Below are positions 34,529 through 46,409 of a DNA stretch of 64,000 nucleotides, piece after piece; position 1 is the stretch's first letter; each line of letters starts with the position of its first letter. The translations under genes were made by a program, and so were the position numbers. A model generated the notes under the pieces. It had not been told where the DNA came from. It was given only the letters and a program-made list of their open reading frames with translations, and searched no databases. Source of the DNA: Boswellia sacra (lineage: Eukaryota; Streptophyta; Magnoliopsida; Sapindales; Burseraceae); contig SNVD02012978.1 of the NCBI GenBank assembly GCA_013180625.2, positions 186,001-250,000 on the forward strand. The letters are read 5' to 3'.

Positions 34529-37500
34529 TTACGAGTAGTACTTTTTCAAGTGCTCAATATTCCATGGATGATGGAGCGACCTCCCATCCATAGTGACCAG
34601 TCTGTAGGTGCCTGGTCGGATGACTGCTTTGACTTGATACGGACCCTCCCAGTTGGGCCCTAGTGCCCCATCAGTGGGATCTCGAGTACTTTGTAGTACT
34701 TGCCTCAAGACAAGTCTCCCACTTGGAAAGACCGGCGTTTAACCTTAGAGTTGAAATATCGAGCAACCCTCTCTTGGTAAGCAGCAACCTTGACACTAGC
34801 GAGATCCTTTTCCTCCTCAAGAAGATCTAGGTTGAGTTGAAGGCTTCTATGATTAAGCTCTTCGTCATATCCCTCAGTACGAGGTGACGGAAGGCCAATT
34901 TCAACCGGTATGACTGCTTCTGATCCAAACGCCAAGGAGTATGGGGTTGCTCCTGTTGCTGTATAGACAGTGGTTCGGTATGCCCAAAGCACTTGTGGAA
35001 GCTCTTCTGGCCATGCACCCTTCCTAGCATCTAATTTGGTCTGGAGGAGGTGTTTAATGGTTTTGTTAACAGCCTCCACCTGACCGTTTGCTTGAGGATG
35101 AGCTGGGGATGAAAAGCACAAAGAGATGTTCAGCTCCTTACAGAAGTTCCTGAAGTTGGAGTTGTCGAATTGTTTGTCATTGTCCGTAATGATGGTATGA
35201 GGGATACCAAACCTATAGACAATTGACTTCCGTACGAAGTCCGTGGTCTTCCTTTCAGTAATCGATGCGAGGGGCTCAGCTTCTGCCCACTTAGTGAAGT
35301 AGTCAATTGCCACAATAGCATATTTAACTTGACCTTTACCCATTGGAAGAGGTCCAATAAGGTCTAGTCCCCACTGGGCGAACGGCCATGGGGCTGTCAT
35401 TGGAGTCAGGTTTTCAGGTGCTCTCCTTGGGATGTTGGCAAATTTCTGGCATTTGGGGCACCTAGTTGAGAACGTCTTAGCATCATTCTTCATGGTTGGC
35501 CAATAGTATCCTTGCCTGATACACTTATGAGCTAGAGACCGACCACCAGAATGGTTACCACATATACCCTCATGGATTTTTCTGAGAACATAATCAGCTT
35601 CTTCTGGGCGAAGACATTTTAAAAGAGGAAGGCTGAACCCTCTTTTGTAAAGAACACCATTGACCATAGTATACCTTGACGCTCTCCCTCTTATCTTGAT
35701 TGCTTCATTGCGGTTAGCTGGAAGTTCCCCCGTTTCTAAAAACTTTATGATAGGGTCCATCCAGTAAGGGTTACCGTCAATGGCCATTGTCTTCTCTGGC
35801 GGAAGTTCATGTTGTGATATGCTTGGAGATTCTAGAACGACCATGTGATAGGCGGTTGGTAGAAGGGGGTCTATTCCTGAAACAATTCTAGCTAGACTGT
35901 CAGCCTTTGAATTTTCCACCCTTGGGACTCTTACGATGTCGAAACCTTTAAAACTGCGCAGAAGGGAGTTGACTCTACCCAAGTAGGCTATCATGGTAGA
36001 GCCTTTCGCCTGATAGTCTCCACGGATTTGGTTTACCACAAGTTGGGAATCGCTATGGATGACGATCTCTCCTACCCCCAAGGCAACTGCCAGCCTAAGT
36101 CCTCCAAGGAGAGCTTCATACTCTGCGACATTATTCGTGGCTTTAAAATTGAAACGTAGTGCCACAGCTACCTCTACTCCATCCGGGGTTGACAAGATCA
36201 AGCCAGCTCCACTACCGACCTTATTAGATGACCCATCTACGAATAAGATCCATGCCTTCTGTGGGTCAATTCCCACGGGCATTGGTCGGTCATGTGACCC
36301 TATACTGGTTTCTTCATCCTCCTTATCTATACCACTTGAAAATTCAGCAATGAAATCAGCGATTGCCTGCCCTTTGATTGATGGTCTTGCAATATAATGA
36401 ACGTTAAATTCTCCCAACTCAATGGACCACTTGACAAGTCTTCCAGAAAGCTCTAGACGATAGAGTATCTGTCGCAAAGGGTGGTCAGTTGGGACCATGA
36501 CAGTATGTGCTTGAAAATACGGGCGAAGCTTTCGTGCTGCAACGACTAGGGCGAGAGCCAACTTCTCCATAGGAGGGTATCTACCTTCAACTTCAGTCAA
36601 GGCCTTACTCACATAATAGACTGGCCTCTGAATTCCATGATCCTCACGGACAAGAGCTGCACTCACTGCGCATGCTGAGACTGCTAGATATAGAAAATTG
36701 GTTCCCCCACAACTGGCTTGGAGAGGAGAGAAGGAGAACCTAAGTACTTTTTCAGCTGTAGGAATGCATTCTCACACTCACTTGTCCATTCAAACTGATT
36801 GCACTTCCTCAACGCTTTGAAGAAACGGTGACATTTGTCAGTCGCCCTAGATATAAAGCGATTCAAGGCGGTCAGTCGTCCAGTGAGGACTTGTATATCC
36901 TTTGGAGTTTTGGGAGACTCCAGCCGCATAAATGCTTGGATTTTTTCAGGATTGGCCTCTATCCCCCTTTGGGTGACAATGAATCCCAAGAACTTCCCAG
37001 AGGATACTCCAAAAGCACATTTGGTGGGGTTCAACTTCATATCATGCTTCCGGAGGATGTCAAAAGTTGTTCGGAGGTCGTCTACGTGGGATCTAGCATC
37101 CATGCTCTTGGTGAGCATATCATCTACATAAACTTCCATTGTCTTTCCTAGGAGAGGAGCAAACATGGAATTTACCAACCGTTGATAAGTTGCTCCAGCA
37201 TTTTTCAATCCGAACGGCATCATCCGGTAACAGTGTAACCCTCTATCAGTGATGAAGGCTGTTTTTTCTTCATCCTTCGAATACATGGGAATCTGGTTAT
37301 AACCAGAATAAGCATCCATGAAGCTTAGCAGCTGGTGGCCAGCAGTGGCATCGACCAATTGATCTATCCTGGGCAGTGGAAAGCTGTCTTTTGGACAGTG
37401 CTTGTTTAAGTCCTTGAAGTCGATGCAGACACGCCATTTTCCATTGGCTTTCTTCACTAATACAACATTAGAGAGCCATTCGGGGTAGTTTACCTCCCGA

Positions 37501-40367
37501 ATGATTCCACTCGTCAAGAGTTTGCCCACTTCTAAGGCAATCGCCTCTGAACGCTCTGGGGCTTGGTGCCTCCTTTTTTGTCGGACAGGTTGAGCTCCAG
37601 GATTGACATTAAGGCGGTGAACAGCTATATTCGGGTCTATGCCAGGCATGTCTTCGTGAGACCATGCAAAAATGTCGCTGTACTCTCGAAGAAAACTAAT
37701 CAACCGATCCTTGATTGGTGGAGGAAGACTCTCACCCACCTTCACTGTCTTCTCTGGATCATTTAAGCAAATAGGGACGTCATCCATCCCTTCTATTGGA
37801 GCTACAGCCTCCCCTTTCTCTTGATCTCGTGGATCCAAACTTTCCATCCCCTCGGAAGGCTCTCCACGAATCATCCATAGCTTATGTGCCTTCTCTTTGA
37901 AAGCCATGTTGTAGCATTCCCGAGAAGTTCGTTGTTCACCTCTTACTTCTCCTATCCCTGAGGGTGTTGAAAATTTTAGGACATGATGATAAACACCCAT
38001 CACGGCCTTGAAATCATAGAGTGATGGTCGATCAAGGATGGCGTTATACACTCCCGGATGATCTACTACGAGAAAATTCACCATCCTAGTTGTCTGCAGG
38101 GAGCCTTCTCCCAAGGTTACAGGTAATGAGATTACTCCTTCAGGGATAACCTTTCCTCCAGCGAATCCCATCAGAGAAGTTTGGATGCCTCTCATATCTC
38201 TACGGTTGAGACCCAATCGATCGAATGCATCCAACGACATTATGTCAGCCGAGCTTCCGTTGTCAATCAACACTCTTCGTAGCTTTTTATTGGCCACTAT
38301 CACTGTGATGACCAAGGCATCACAATGTGGATGATGGATACCCTGCGCATCTTGTGATGAAAAGGAGATAACATCATGATCTCCTACATTGGTGGAAGGG
38401 GCCGTCAGGTTGACCTCGTGGTGAAGGAGGTCGTATCTTGCTTGCCTAGCTAGGTGCCTTCGGGCTTGGGAGCTTGAGCCAGCCACTACCCCTCCAAAAA
38501 TTGTGGCTACTTCTTCTAACGGTTCCTTCCCTTTGTCATTCTGATTGGATGGTTCAGGGGGCCGATAAATGTATTCCTGCAGCTGGCCATCCTTGATGAG
38601 ACCCTCGATTTACCTCCGTAATTTGAAGCAGTCTGCAGTATTATGGCCATGAGCCTGGTGAAAATGACAATACTTCCTCTTGTCTCTTGTTTTTGGATTC
38701 GACCGTAAGGGGGCAGGTTCTTTCAGCAGACCTTTATCCTTGATTTCCTTCGGAATATCCTGCTGTGGCATAGTAAGCAACGTGAATGTGCGGTGCTCCT
38801 CCTGAGGTCGGTCATGATGCTCTTGGCGGGGTCGGGTGGATGACCCTTGTAAAAGGAGGCGATCATTTCTGACTGTGTCTCGTGCAGAGCGTCGATCCAG
38901 AACTGATCTACGATTTCTATCATGAGGTTCTCCTCTATTATCATACGGTCGTCTATCTGTACGCAAGGAATTAGGTACCACCAGAGTCTGCCTAGGGTAA
39001 TTTGCTTGAAAATTTTTCTCTGCATCAGCATGACTAGAGACCCTTGCTAATGCTTCTTAATACGTACGTGGGAGGTTGACGGAGAATTCCCATGCTAGAG
39101 GGAGCTCCCCTCTGATTCCTTGAACCAAGCCTTGCATAGCGTAACCATCATGAAATAGATCTACTCGGGCAACCTCCCGCTGATATCTGTCTAAAAATGC
39201 ACGGAGAGATTCATTACGACCCTGCTTGATTGAAAGGAGGCTCTGCGCTGGTCGGCTTCTCATTTTCATATTGCTAAAATGCGTGAGGAAACTACGGGCA
39301 AGCTCATCAAAGCTGGTGATGGATGCAGCTGGTAGCCTTCTATACCATTGCTTAGCTGATCCTCCAAGGGTAAGAGAAAAAGTTCTGCACATGATTTCCT
39401 CTGAGACCCCTTATATCTCCATATGAGAAATAAAAGAGTCTAAATGCTCTCGGGGGTCCGTTGTCCCTTGGTAAAGCTCGAGTTGTGGCATCCAGAATCC
39501 GTATGGGTATCTTTCCCTTAGAATATCTTCAGCAAAGGGTGATTCCCATTGTGGACGACCATCTTCTTCTCCTCCTGAACGCTTAATCAACCTCTCCAGT
39601 TTATGGATTTTTTCATCCATTTCTCGCTTGAACTCCGCATAATGATTGTCTGATGTCCCCTCCTCCGAGACATCCATTGGGGCAACATCTGGGCGATGAT
39701 TCTTAACTCTAAGTGGTGAGCTGGGGCGATTTCTTTTGGACTGATAATTACGTCCTGGAGCGTAAGGACCATGATAAGAATAGGCGGGCTGATCAACATT
39801 ACTTCCCCTCGGTATCTGCTCAGCACTTGTATGGCGCTTCTTGTTTAGAGAGTGTCGGAGGTCTACTGCTGCTAACTGTTGTTCAGATATGATATGCGAG
39901 GGAGAGGGAATCTGTGGACGAACATCCCCTCCTTGAACAATAGGATGGGGAAGATTCGGTTGAATGAGCTGATGGCGAGGCAATCCAGTAGTCTGGGCGA
40001 CTAAATCAGGACGTCCACCAACATCTGTCTGGACATTTGGTGTTACCATGGCACTCATTGGGTTATTCCCAGCAGTGTGTGCAACCTGCTGAGCACTTTG
40101 TCCAAATGCTTGATTGAACACAGTCACCATACGATTCATCTGTTCACTGAAATTTCGCATGGTATGTTCCATGGTAGTTAACCGATTTGTCTTACCCTTC
40201 TTCGGTCTTCTAAGTGGGAGTCGGGGTTACTTGAGGTTAGGCCCCACCCCAGAGGATATAACCAATGCTCTCCCTGTATCAACTACCCTTCGGCGTCGGG
40301 GAGGTGCTTCTACCTCGATTTCTTTGTCAACCTCTAGAGAGGTCGAGTGTTGAGATTCCTGACTCAT
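34529..40367 (-). pseudogene. gag-pol of the Tat-type Ty3/gypsy element, disrupted
   Basis: One long frame starts at an ATG at 40367. It is broken by TAA codons at 40227-40229, 39411-39413, 39057-39059 and 38610-38612, by a frameshift near 36690, and by a one-base loss near 34708. Gag includes DPREHLDSFISHMEI, KQWYRRLPAASITSFDELAR and a zinc-knuckle-like CHFHQAHGHNTADC. Protease has DNGSSAD (about 38244-38264). Reverse transcriptase has WRVCIDFKDLNKHCPKD, FMDAYSGYNQIPM and YVDD (about 37117-37131). A first RNase H region runs through YPPMEKLALALVVAARKLRP. A second RNase H (ILFVDGSSNKVGSGAG, NNVAEYEALLGGLRLA, HSDSQLVVNQI) follows. Integrase has an HHCC finger (HEGICGNHSGG, CPKCQKFA) and DLIGP, ITDNDKQF, PQANGQVEAVNK. 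After the last frameshift a GPY-type segment (NWEGPYQVKAVI) runs to the TAA at 34529-34531. Confidence 0.92.
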
Positions 40368-40424
40368 GATGTGTTTGAGTACGTTTGGATGGGAGCAACA
40401 ACTAAAAGAGGCTTAAATTGTCGT

Positions 40425-40443
40425 TTCCCACAAACGGCGTCAA
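40425..40443 (-). other. tRNA primer-binding site
   Basis: Read on the minus strand, TTGACGCCGTTTGTGGGAA lies one base inside the 5' LTR. Its first ten bases match the complement of the plant tRNA-Asp 3' end (TGGCGCCGTT) with one difference. The tRNA assignment is from memory of tRNA ends and is tentative. Confidence 0.55.
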
Positions 40444-40444
40444 C

Positions 40445-40873
40445 TGTTAATGCACGATTTCCGGACGGTCGGGGAGCGGGTCGGAGCTCGGGTCGTAAGT
40501 CGGGTCCAATCCTGCGAGCAGAGAAAAACAGTCAGGGGTGCCGGTGGTGGTGCCGGCGAGAACCCTCCGACGCTCAAATCAGTTTTCGGCATTCCGGAAT
40601 TTTCTGGGAGAATTTCCTAGAGAGAGAAGCTCTCAAAAGGAAAGGAAATCTAGAGAGAGAATGAGTTTAGAAAAGTGTGCATACCTTGAGTAATGATTCG
40701 GAGGGTTTATATAGGAGTCGAGATGGGTCATTGTGACCCAGATAATAGGCCCAGATAATGAGCTTCAGTAATGGGCTTACTAAATTACAAATAACTAGGC
40801 CCAGATACTGGGCTTCAGTAATGGGTTTACTGAATTAGAAATAACTAGGCCCAATTTTGTTATGGCCATAACA
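40445..40873 (-). repeat. 5' LTR (right copy), 429 bp, with minus-strand TATA box at 40707-40713
   Basis: Starts TGTTAATGCACG and ends GGCCATAACA on the plus strand. The minus-strand TATATAA at 40707-40713 would start the gag-pol transcript about 340 bp upstream of the gag ATG. Two 50-bp units lie at 40747-40846. Confidence 0.95.
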
Positions 40874-40878
40874 AATAC
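40874..40878. repeat. 5-bp target site duplication, right copy (AATAC)
   Basis: Identical to 29934-29938. Confidence 0.95.
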
Positions 40879-42723
40879 ATTATAATGCAACCCTAAGCCA
40901 TAGAAAATATTATTATAATTTACTACAATTTTAGTAGCCAAACTGATAAGTCAAAAACCTTGAATCTTCAGCGATATTTCCGCCACAAATCAAGATAATC
41001 AACTCCAAAGTCTCATGTACAACATAGTTGATAAAATCATTATAATAATTATTTAATTAATTTTCATCACTCTATTCTTAGCTGTTGATTGGTCTCCAAT
41101 CCACAATATATTTACGGGTCTACCATCAAAATCATGTGCCCAGATATCATATAAATTTAATGAATCATTCTTTTCAAGTGTCAAAATAAAATAATTGAAT
41201 AAATTTAACTCATGCTATAATCTCTAAACTTTTATCATCACAGAAGAACAACAATTATTTCATTTTGACGACGTAAATTAAGATACTGTAATCAAATTGA
41301 ATAATAAAAAAATCTTTCAATTGTTTACTTAATTAATAGGTTGCAAAATAAATTTTTAAGTCTGTTTAGTTGTTAATAGGGTTCAATAAGTTTGTAAAAT
41401 GTTAGACTATGTTAATTATACTCTTGGTATTACACATCCAAGAGATGTATCAAATTAGTAAAGTTTGTACATGTACGTAGGTAAAAGCTACACTCAAGAA
41501 TTGGCACGAAATTAGCTCGAATCTTGGTGGATATAAGTATTATTAATTTATGATTATGTGGATGAGTATTATTAAGTTATTTGTGTTCAAGTCATGTTAA
41601 GAAAATATTAAAATTAATTTAGTAGAAATGAGTTGTAAAATTTGAAATTCATTCCATTTTTAAGATTCATTTGAAAAAATGGAATTAACACAACAAATTA
41701 ATCTCTATAGAACCTCTATGATCATCAAAAGTTTCAACATGGTTAATAAAATGATTAAATTATACTTATAAAATTTGAATATAAATTTGATTTGATTTGC
41801 ATTATTGATGCCAATAAGTTCTATATATATTATAGCCTGTTCTGGAAGCAATAAAAGTTTCCGAAACTTAATTTGATACTGATTGGTTTGCATAATTTGC
41901 AAATTGGATACTATTTTAGTTTCACTTGGATTGGATGAACTCAACTACTGGCAAAAAAATTTGATATGATTAACATGACTTTAAAAAATAAAAAAAAAAA
42001 TCAGACGCGCAAGTTAAATTAGCTTTTTTAAATCTACCATACATCTGGTTTATTAATTATAATCATTAAATTTGATTGAGATGAAATCAATTTGATTAAC
42101 TATGTATAGTAATGAGGCGCATCTAGATAAAGTTTTGTAATAGTTGAAACTTCTTAATTTGTGTTCATCTAGATAAATTTTCATTCAACTTGTGTCCAGC
42201 TGATTTTTGTAAAATCAATGTTTTAAAATATGATAAATTAAATATGTTAGAAGAACACGAAGGAATTAACAAGATTAAGTAAATCGTTTTTTTTTTTTGT
42301 CTGTTGATAAGATTTTTAAATACAATTACATTGGCTATAGTTGACATGCATTATTATTATCTTTCACGTACATTACTAATTATTAAATTATTATGCTCAA
42401 TAATTTATTTCTAAATTACTTATCTTGGGTTATTAATACATGCAACCTCATATGTCCCATCCTTAAATTATTAAACTTTAAAGAAGATAGCAGGGTTTAG
42501 CCTAACCTGTTCTTGCTGTTTGTTAATGATGTAGAAGAATTCATTCCTGCTAATGAAGATGCCACTCCAGTCTTTCCATTGATCCCCAGTGGATTATTCT
42601 TTAATTTCTTTCTCGAATTGATGGAAGCAAGTTCACCCGAGAATTTGGAATGAAAAACAACGGTAACTTGCCATCCTTGAATCTTGGCATGTACATCCTT
42701 AAATACGATGAAGATTATTGCAA

Positions 42724-42937
42724 GAGTAATGCTACTCATACAAACTACTTATACAAACTCACACATACAAACTGATGTGGCATTCTTATATGATCGCCAC
42801 ATCATCCACGTTAATTAATGACATTTATTATTAATACAGATTTTTCAAATTATTGTATTTATTTATCAAATCATATCATGCCACATCAGTTTGTATGTTT
42901 GAGTTTGTATAAGTAGTTTGTATGAGTAGCATTACTC
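42724..42937. mobile_element. Mutator-like MITE with 60-bp terminal inverted repeats
   Basis: The ends GAGTAATGCTACTCATACAA and TTGTATGAGTAGCATTACTC are perfect reverse complements. The inverted repeat extends 60 bp with one mismatch, leaving about 94 bp of non-coding core. It is flanked by TTATTGCAA on both sides (42715-42723 and 42938-42946), a 9-bp duplication typical of Mutator-like transposition. Copy B of the local duplication has the unoccupied site TTATTACAA at 44959-44967. Confidence 0.93.
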
Positions 42938-45284
42938 TTATTGCAAATCTTAAATCATGGGTCACTTGAATATCAATAAGGTTATAGTGATAGAAATCAA
43001 GATTTTATCTTGATTATTGAATATTAGGAAGATTATTACAAAGCTTAAATCATGGGTCATGACTTGAATATCAAGAAGGTGGGTTCGGTTACAAATCAAG
43101 ATGATTGTGTCATATTTTTTCATTTAAATTTAAATATTAATCAACTCCAATATCTCATAGTCGATAGAATTAATTAAAATTTTTTTTAATGATTCGCCAC
43201 TCACTTCTCGTCTTATAGGTTGCATATTATGTAAGATGTCATTATGTAGTTTTATAGTCGCAAGATGTCATATAAATTTAATGGATCGTTCTTCCCAAGT
43301 GTGTGTTTATATATAGAGTTGAATAAATTTAAGTCAGGCTATATAGGTGAGGGACGATCCCTCGCCTCCACGGCAGGGTTTGAATATTTTACAGTTAGGG
43401 GGCCAATATTCAAAATACAAAATCAGAAGAGGTTTAAAGCAATAATATATAATTAGGAGGGGTCATTGAACAATAAAATAAGGGCTAAATCTTTTGACTC
43501 GATTTTTTATTTTTGAGCCTGCAAGGCCACACAGCCGCTCCGTTTCATGTCAAAACTAATATTAATAGTTAGGTCTTTTTAGTCTTTTCGGGAAACAATA
43601 GAAGTTTTGGAAACCTAACTTCATACCAATGGTTTTTATATTTTTGCAACTCAATAGATTCAATTATAGATGAACTCAATTACTTCTCTATGTTACACCT
43701 TAGAAGCATGAGTGCAAATATCATTAACATGAACTGTAATCGAACTCATTAAATTATATTTTTAAAATTTAGATATAAATTAATTAGTTTGATTTATTAG
43801 AATCATTAAATTTTATTGAAATTAAATATATCTAATTAACAATTACTTCAACTAATATCTCTTAAAAGTTATCCCAAATCATGTGTTTAAGTAATATGAT
43901 ATTGTCATATTACTAACCACATTATTTTATTATCTATTTAATAAAAGCTACCTCACTTATTAATTATATACATCATTTATTCATTTTGGATGAGTTTTAG
44001 GTTTTTTTTTCAGAAAATCATTATTCATATCTCAAAATAATCAGACCTTTGCAATTAAAATTATTTTGGATCAACGAAGAAACAACAGCTTATTACGTTT
44101 TGATTAACTTGAAATAAGTTTACGGTTTATCAAATTTAACTTAAACGTTCGTTTAAGTTAATGGGTGAGGACAGAGGATAATTTAATAATCAAAATATTC
44201 TAAAGGGAAGAATTAATAAAATTGCGTTTCTAAAATTTAAATTCAATACTTTTGATTTTAACAATATTGGTTGTTATGATCGTGACTTTCTTACAATATT
44301 AAAAGAAATACATACTTGATTGGTTTGAAAGAAGGTTTATGTCAAATCTCATCATTTAAATTTAAATATTAATTAACTTCAATATCTCATAATTATGAAA
44401 TTATTATAACACTTATTGGATTCATTTTCATCCTCTCCCATTAATAACAATTTTTCATTCAACTTGTGTCAAGTTAATGCTGATTTTTGTAAAATCAATA
44501 TTTTAAAAAATGATAAATTAAATATGTTAGGAGAACACAAAGGAATTAACAAACTAAGTAAATCTTTTTTTTTTTTGTCTGTTGGTAAGGTTTTTAAATA
44601 CAATTACATCGGCTATAGTTCACATTCACTATTATTAACATTCACGTACACTACTAATTAAATTATTAAGCTCAGTAATTTATTTCTAAATTACTTATCT
44701 TGGGTTATTAATACATGGAAGCTCGTATGTCCCACCCTTAAATTATTAAACTATAAAGAAGATGGCAGGGGTGTAGCCTAACCCTGTTCTTGTTGTTTGT
44801 TAATGACGGAGTAAAATTCATTCCTGCCAATGAAGATGCCACTCTAGTCTTTCCATCGATTCCCAGTGGATCAATTATGTTCACCCGATAATTTGGAATA
44901 TAAAACATAACTTGCCGTCCTTGAATCTTGGCGTGTACATCCTTGAATAGCATGAAGATTATTACAACTCTTAAATCATGGGTCACTTGAATATCAATAA
45001 GGTTAGTTGTGATATCAATCAAGATTGTGCCTTGATTCTTGAAAACCCGGAAGATTATTACAAAGCTTAAATCATGGGTGACTTGAATATCAACAAGGTG
45101 AGTTCGACTACAAATCAAGATGATTGCGTCGTATTTTTTCATTTAAATTTAAATATTAATCAACTCCAATATCTCATGGTTAATAGAATTACTTAAATTT
45201 TTTTAATGATTTGCCACTCACTTCACAAATTGTTGATAGGTCTCCCATTCAAAATATATTTATAGGTTGCATATGCATATTATG

Positions 45285-45380
45285 TAGTTTTATATTTGCA
45301 AGATGTCATATAAATTTAATGAATCGTTCATATCATGTAGTTTTATATTTGCAAGATGTCATATAAATTTAATGAATCGT
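45285..45380 (+). repeat. Local ~58-bp tandem duplication
   Basis: TAGTTTTATATTTGCAAGAT and GTCATATAAATTTAATGAATCGTTC occur twice back to back, only in copy B of the larger duplication. Confidence 0.85.
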
Positions 45381-46409
45381 TCTTCCCAAGTGTGTACATA
45401 TATACAGAGTTGAATAAATTTAAGTCAGGCCATATATGTAAGGGAAGATCTCTCACCTACACGGCAGGGTTTGAATATTATACATTTAGCGGGCCAATAT
45501 TGAAAAATACAAATTAAGAAGAGACTTAAAAACGGTTAATATATAATTAGGAGGGGTTATTAAACCATAAAATAAGGGCTAAATTTTTTTTACCTTTTTT
45601 GACCCATTTTTTATTTTTGAGCATGCAAGGCCTCAGCCTGTCCATTTCATGTCACAACTAATATTAATGGTAAGGTCTTTTTAGTCTTTTCGGGAAACAA
45701 TAGAAGTTTTGGAAACCTAACTTCATACCAAGGGGTTTTAATTTATAATTTTGCAATTTAATAGATTCAATTATAGATGAACTCAATTACTTCTATATGT
45801 TACATCTTATAAGCATGAGAGCAAATATCATTAATATGAAATGTAATCGAACTCATTAAATTATATTTTTAAAATTTAGATATAAATTAATTAGTTTGAT
45901 TTACTAGAATCATTAAATTTGATTGAAATTTAATAATCAAAATATTCTAAAGGGAAGAATTAATAAAATTGCATTTCTAAAATTTAAATTCAATACTTTT
46001 GATTTTAACAATATTGGTTGTTATGATCGTGATTTTCTTACAATCTTCAGTGTCCTCTAAAATATTAAAAGAAATACATACTCCATTGACGATTGGTTTG
46101 AAAGAAAGTTTATGTCAAATCTCATCAATTAAATTTAAATATTAATTAACTTCAATATCTCATACTTATGAAATTATTATAACACTTATTGGATTCATTT
46201 TCATCCTCTCCCATTAATGGCTTAACTCTCTAGTCAAAACTAATTTATAGGTCTCTACCATAAATATTGCAGCAGCGACATGTCACATTGACGACTCATT
46301 CTTTTTAAGTGTCAAATTTCATTTGAATGATATAAATTAGGATAATCTAATGGTATACAATGCTTAGAATCTAAAAACGATCAAATTGCCTCAACCTTTC
46401 TGTTCTGCT

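Larger units (their letters stand above)
29939..40873 (-). mobile_element. Complete Ty3/gypsy LTR retrotransposon, Tat-type, with an antisense ORF
   Basis: The 10,935-bp element is bounded by LTRs of 479 bp (left) and 429 bp (right), each beginning TGTT and ending AACA, and by AATAC duplications. It is transcribed leftward: the right LTR is the 5' LTR. The order is LTR, tRNA primer site, gag, protease, reverse transcriptase, RNase H, a second RNase H, integrase, then a plus-strand ORF and the left LTR. The second RNase H plus an extra ORF between pol and the 3' LTR is the hallmark of the Tat lineage (Ogre, Retand and relatives). The gag-pol frame is disrupted, so this copy could move only with help from others. 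It is inserted in the diverged repeat array. Confidence 0.93.
42174..46215 (+). repeat. Tandem segmental duplication (copy A 42174-44443, copy B 44444-46215)
   Basis: Both copies open TTTTCATTCAACTTGTGTC and close with GGATTCATTTTCATCCTCTC and CCATTAAT. Shared landmarks include CTTATCTTGGGTTATTAATA (42420 and 44695), GATGCCACTCCAGTCTTTCC or its CTAG variant (42560 and 44838), and GGGAAACAATAGAAGTTTTG (43590 and 45693). Copy A is longer because it has a 214-bp MITE and extra sequence near 43830-44180. Copy B has a private ~58-bp tandem duplication at about 45285-45380. Confidence 0.85.

Noticed and set aside
42497..45142. Minus-strand frames sharing VFKDVHAKIQG-like words at 42497-42739 and 44738-45142
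   Set aside because: The shared words follow from the tandem duplication. The frames are interrupted, no family is recognised and no splice structure emerges.
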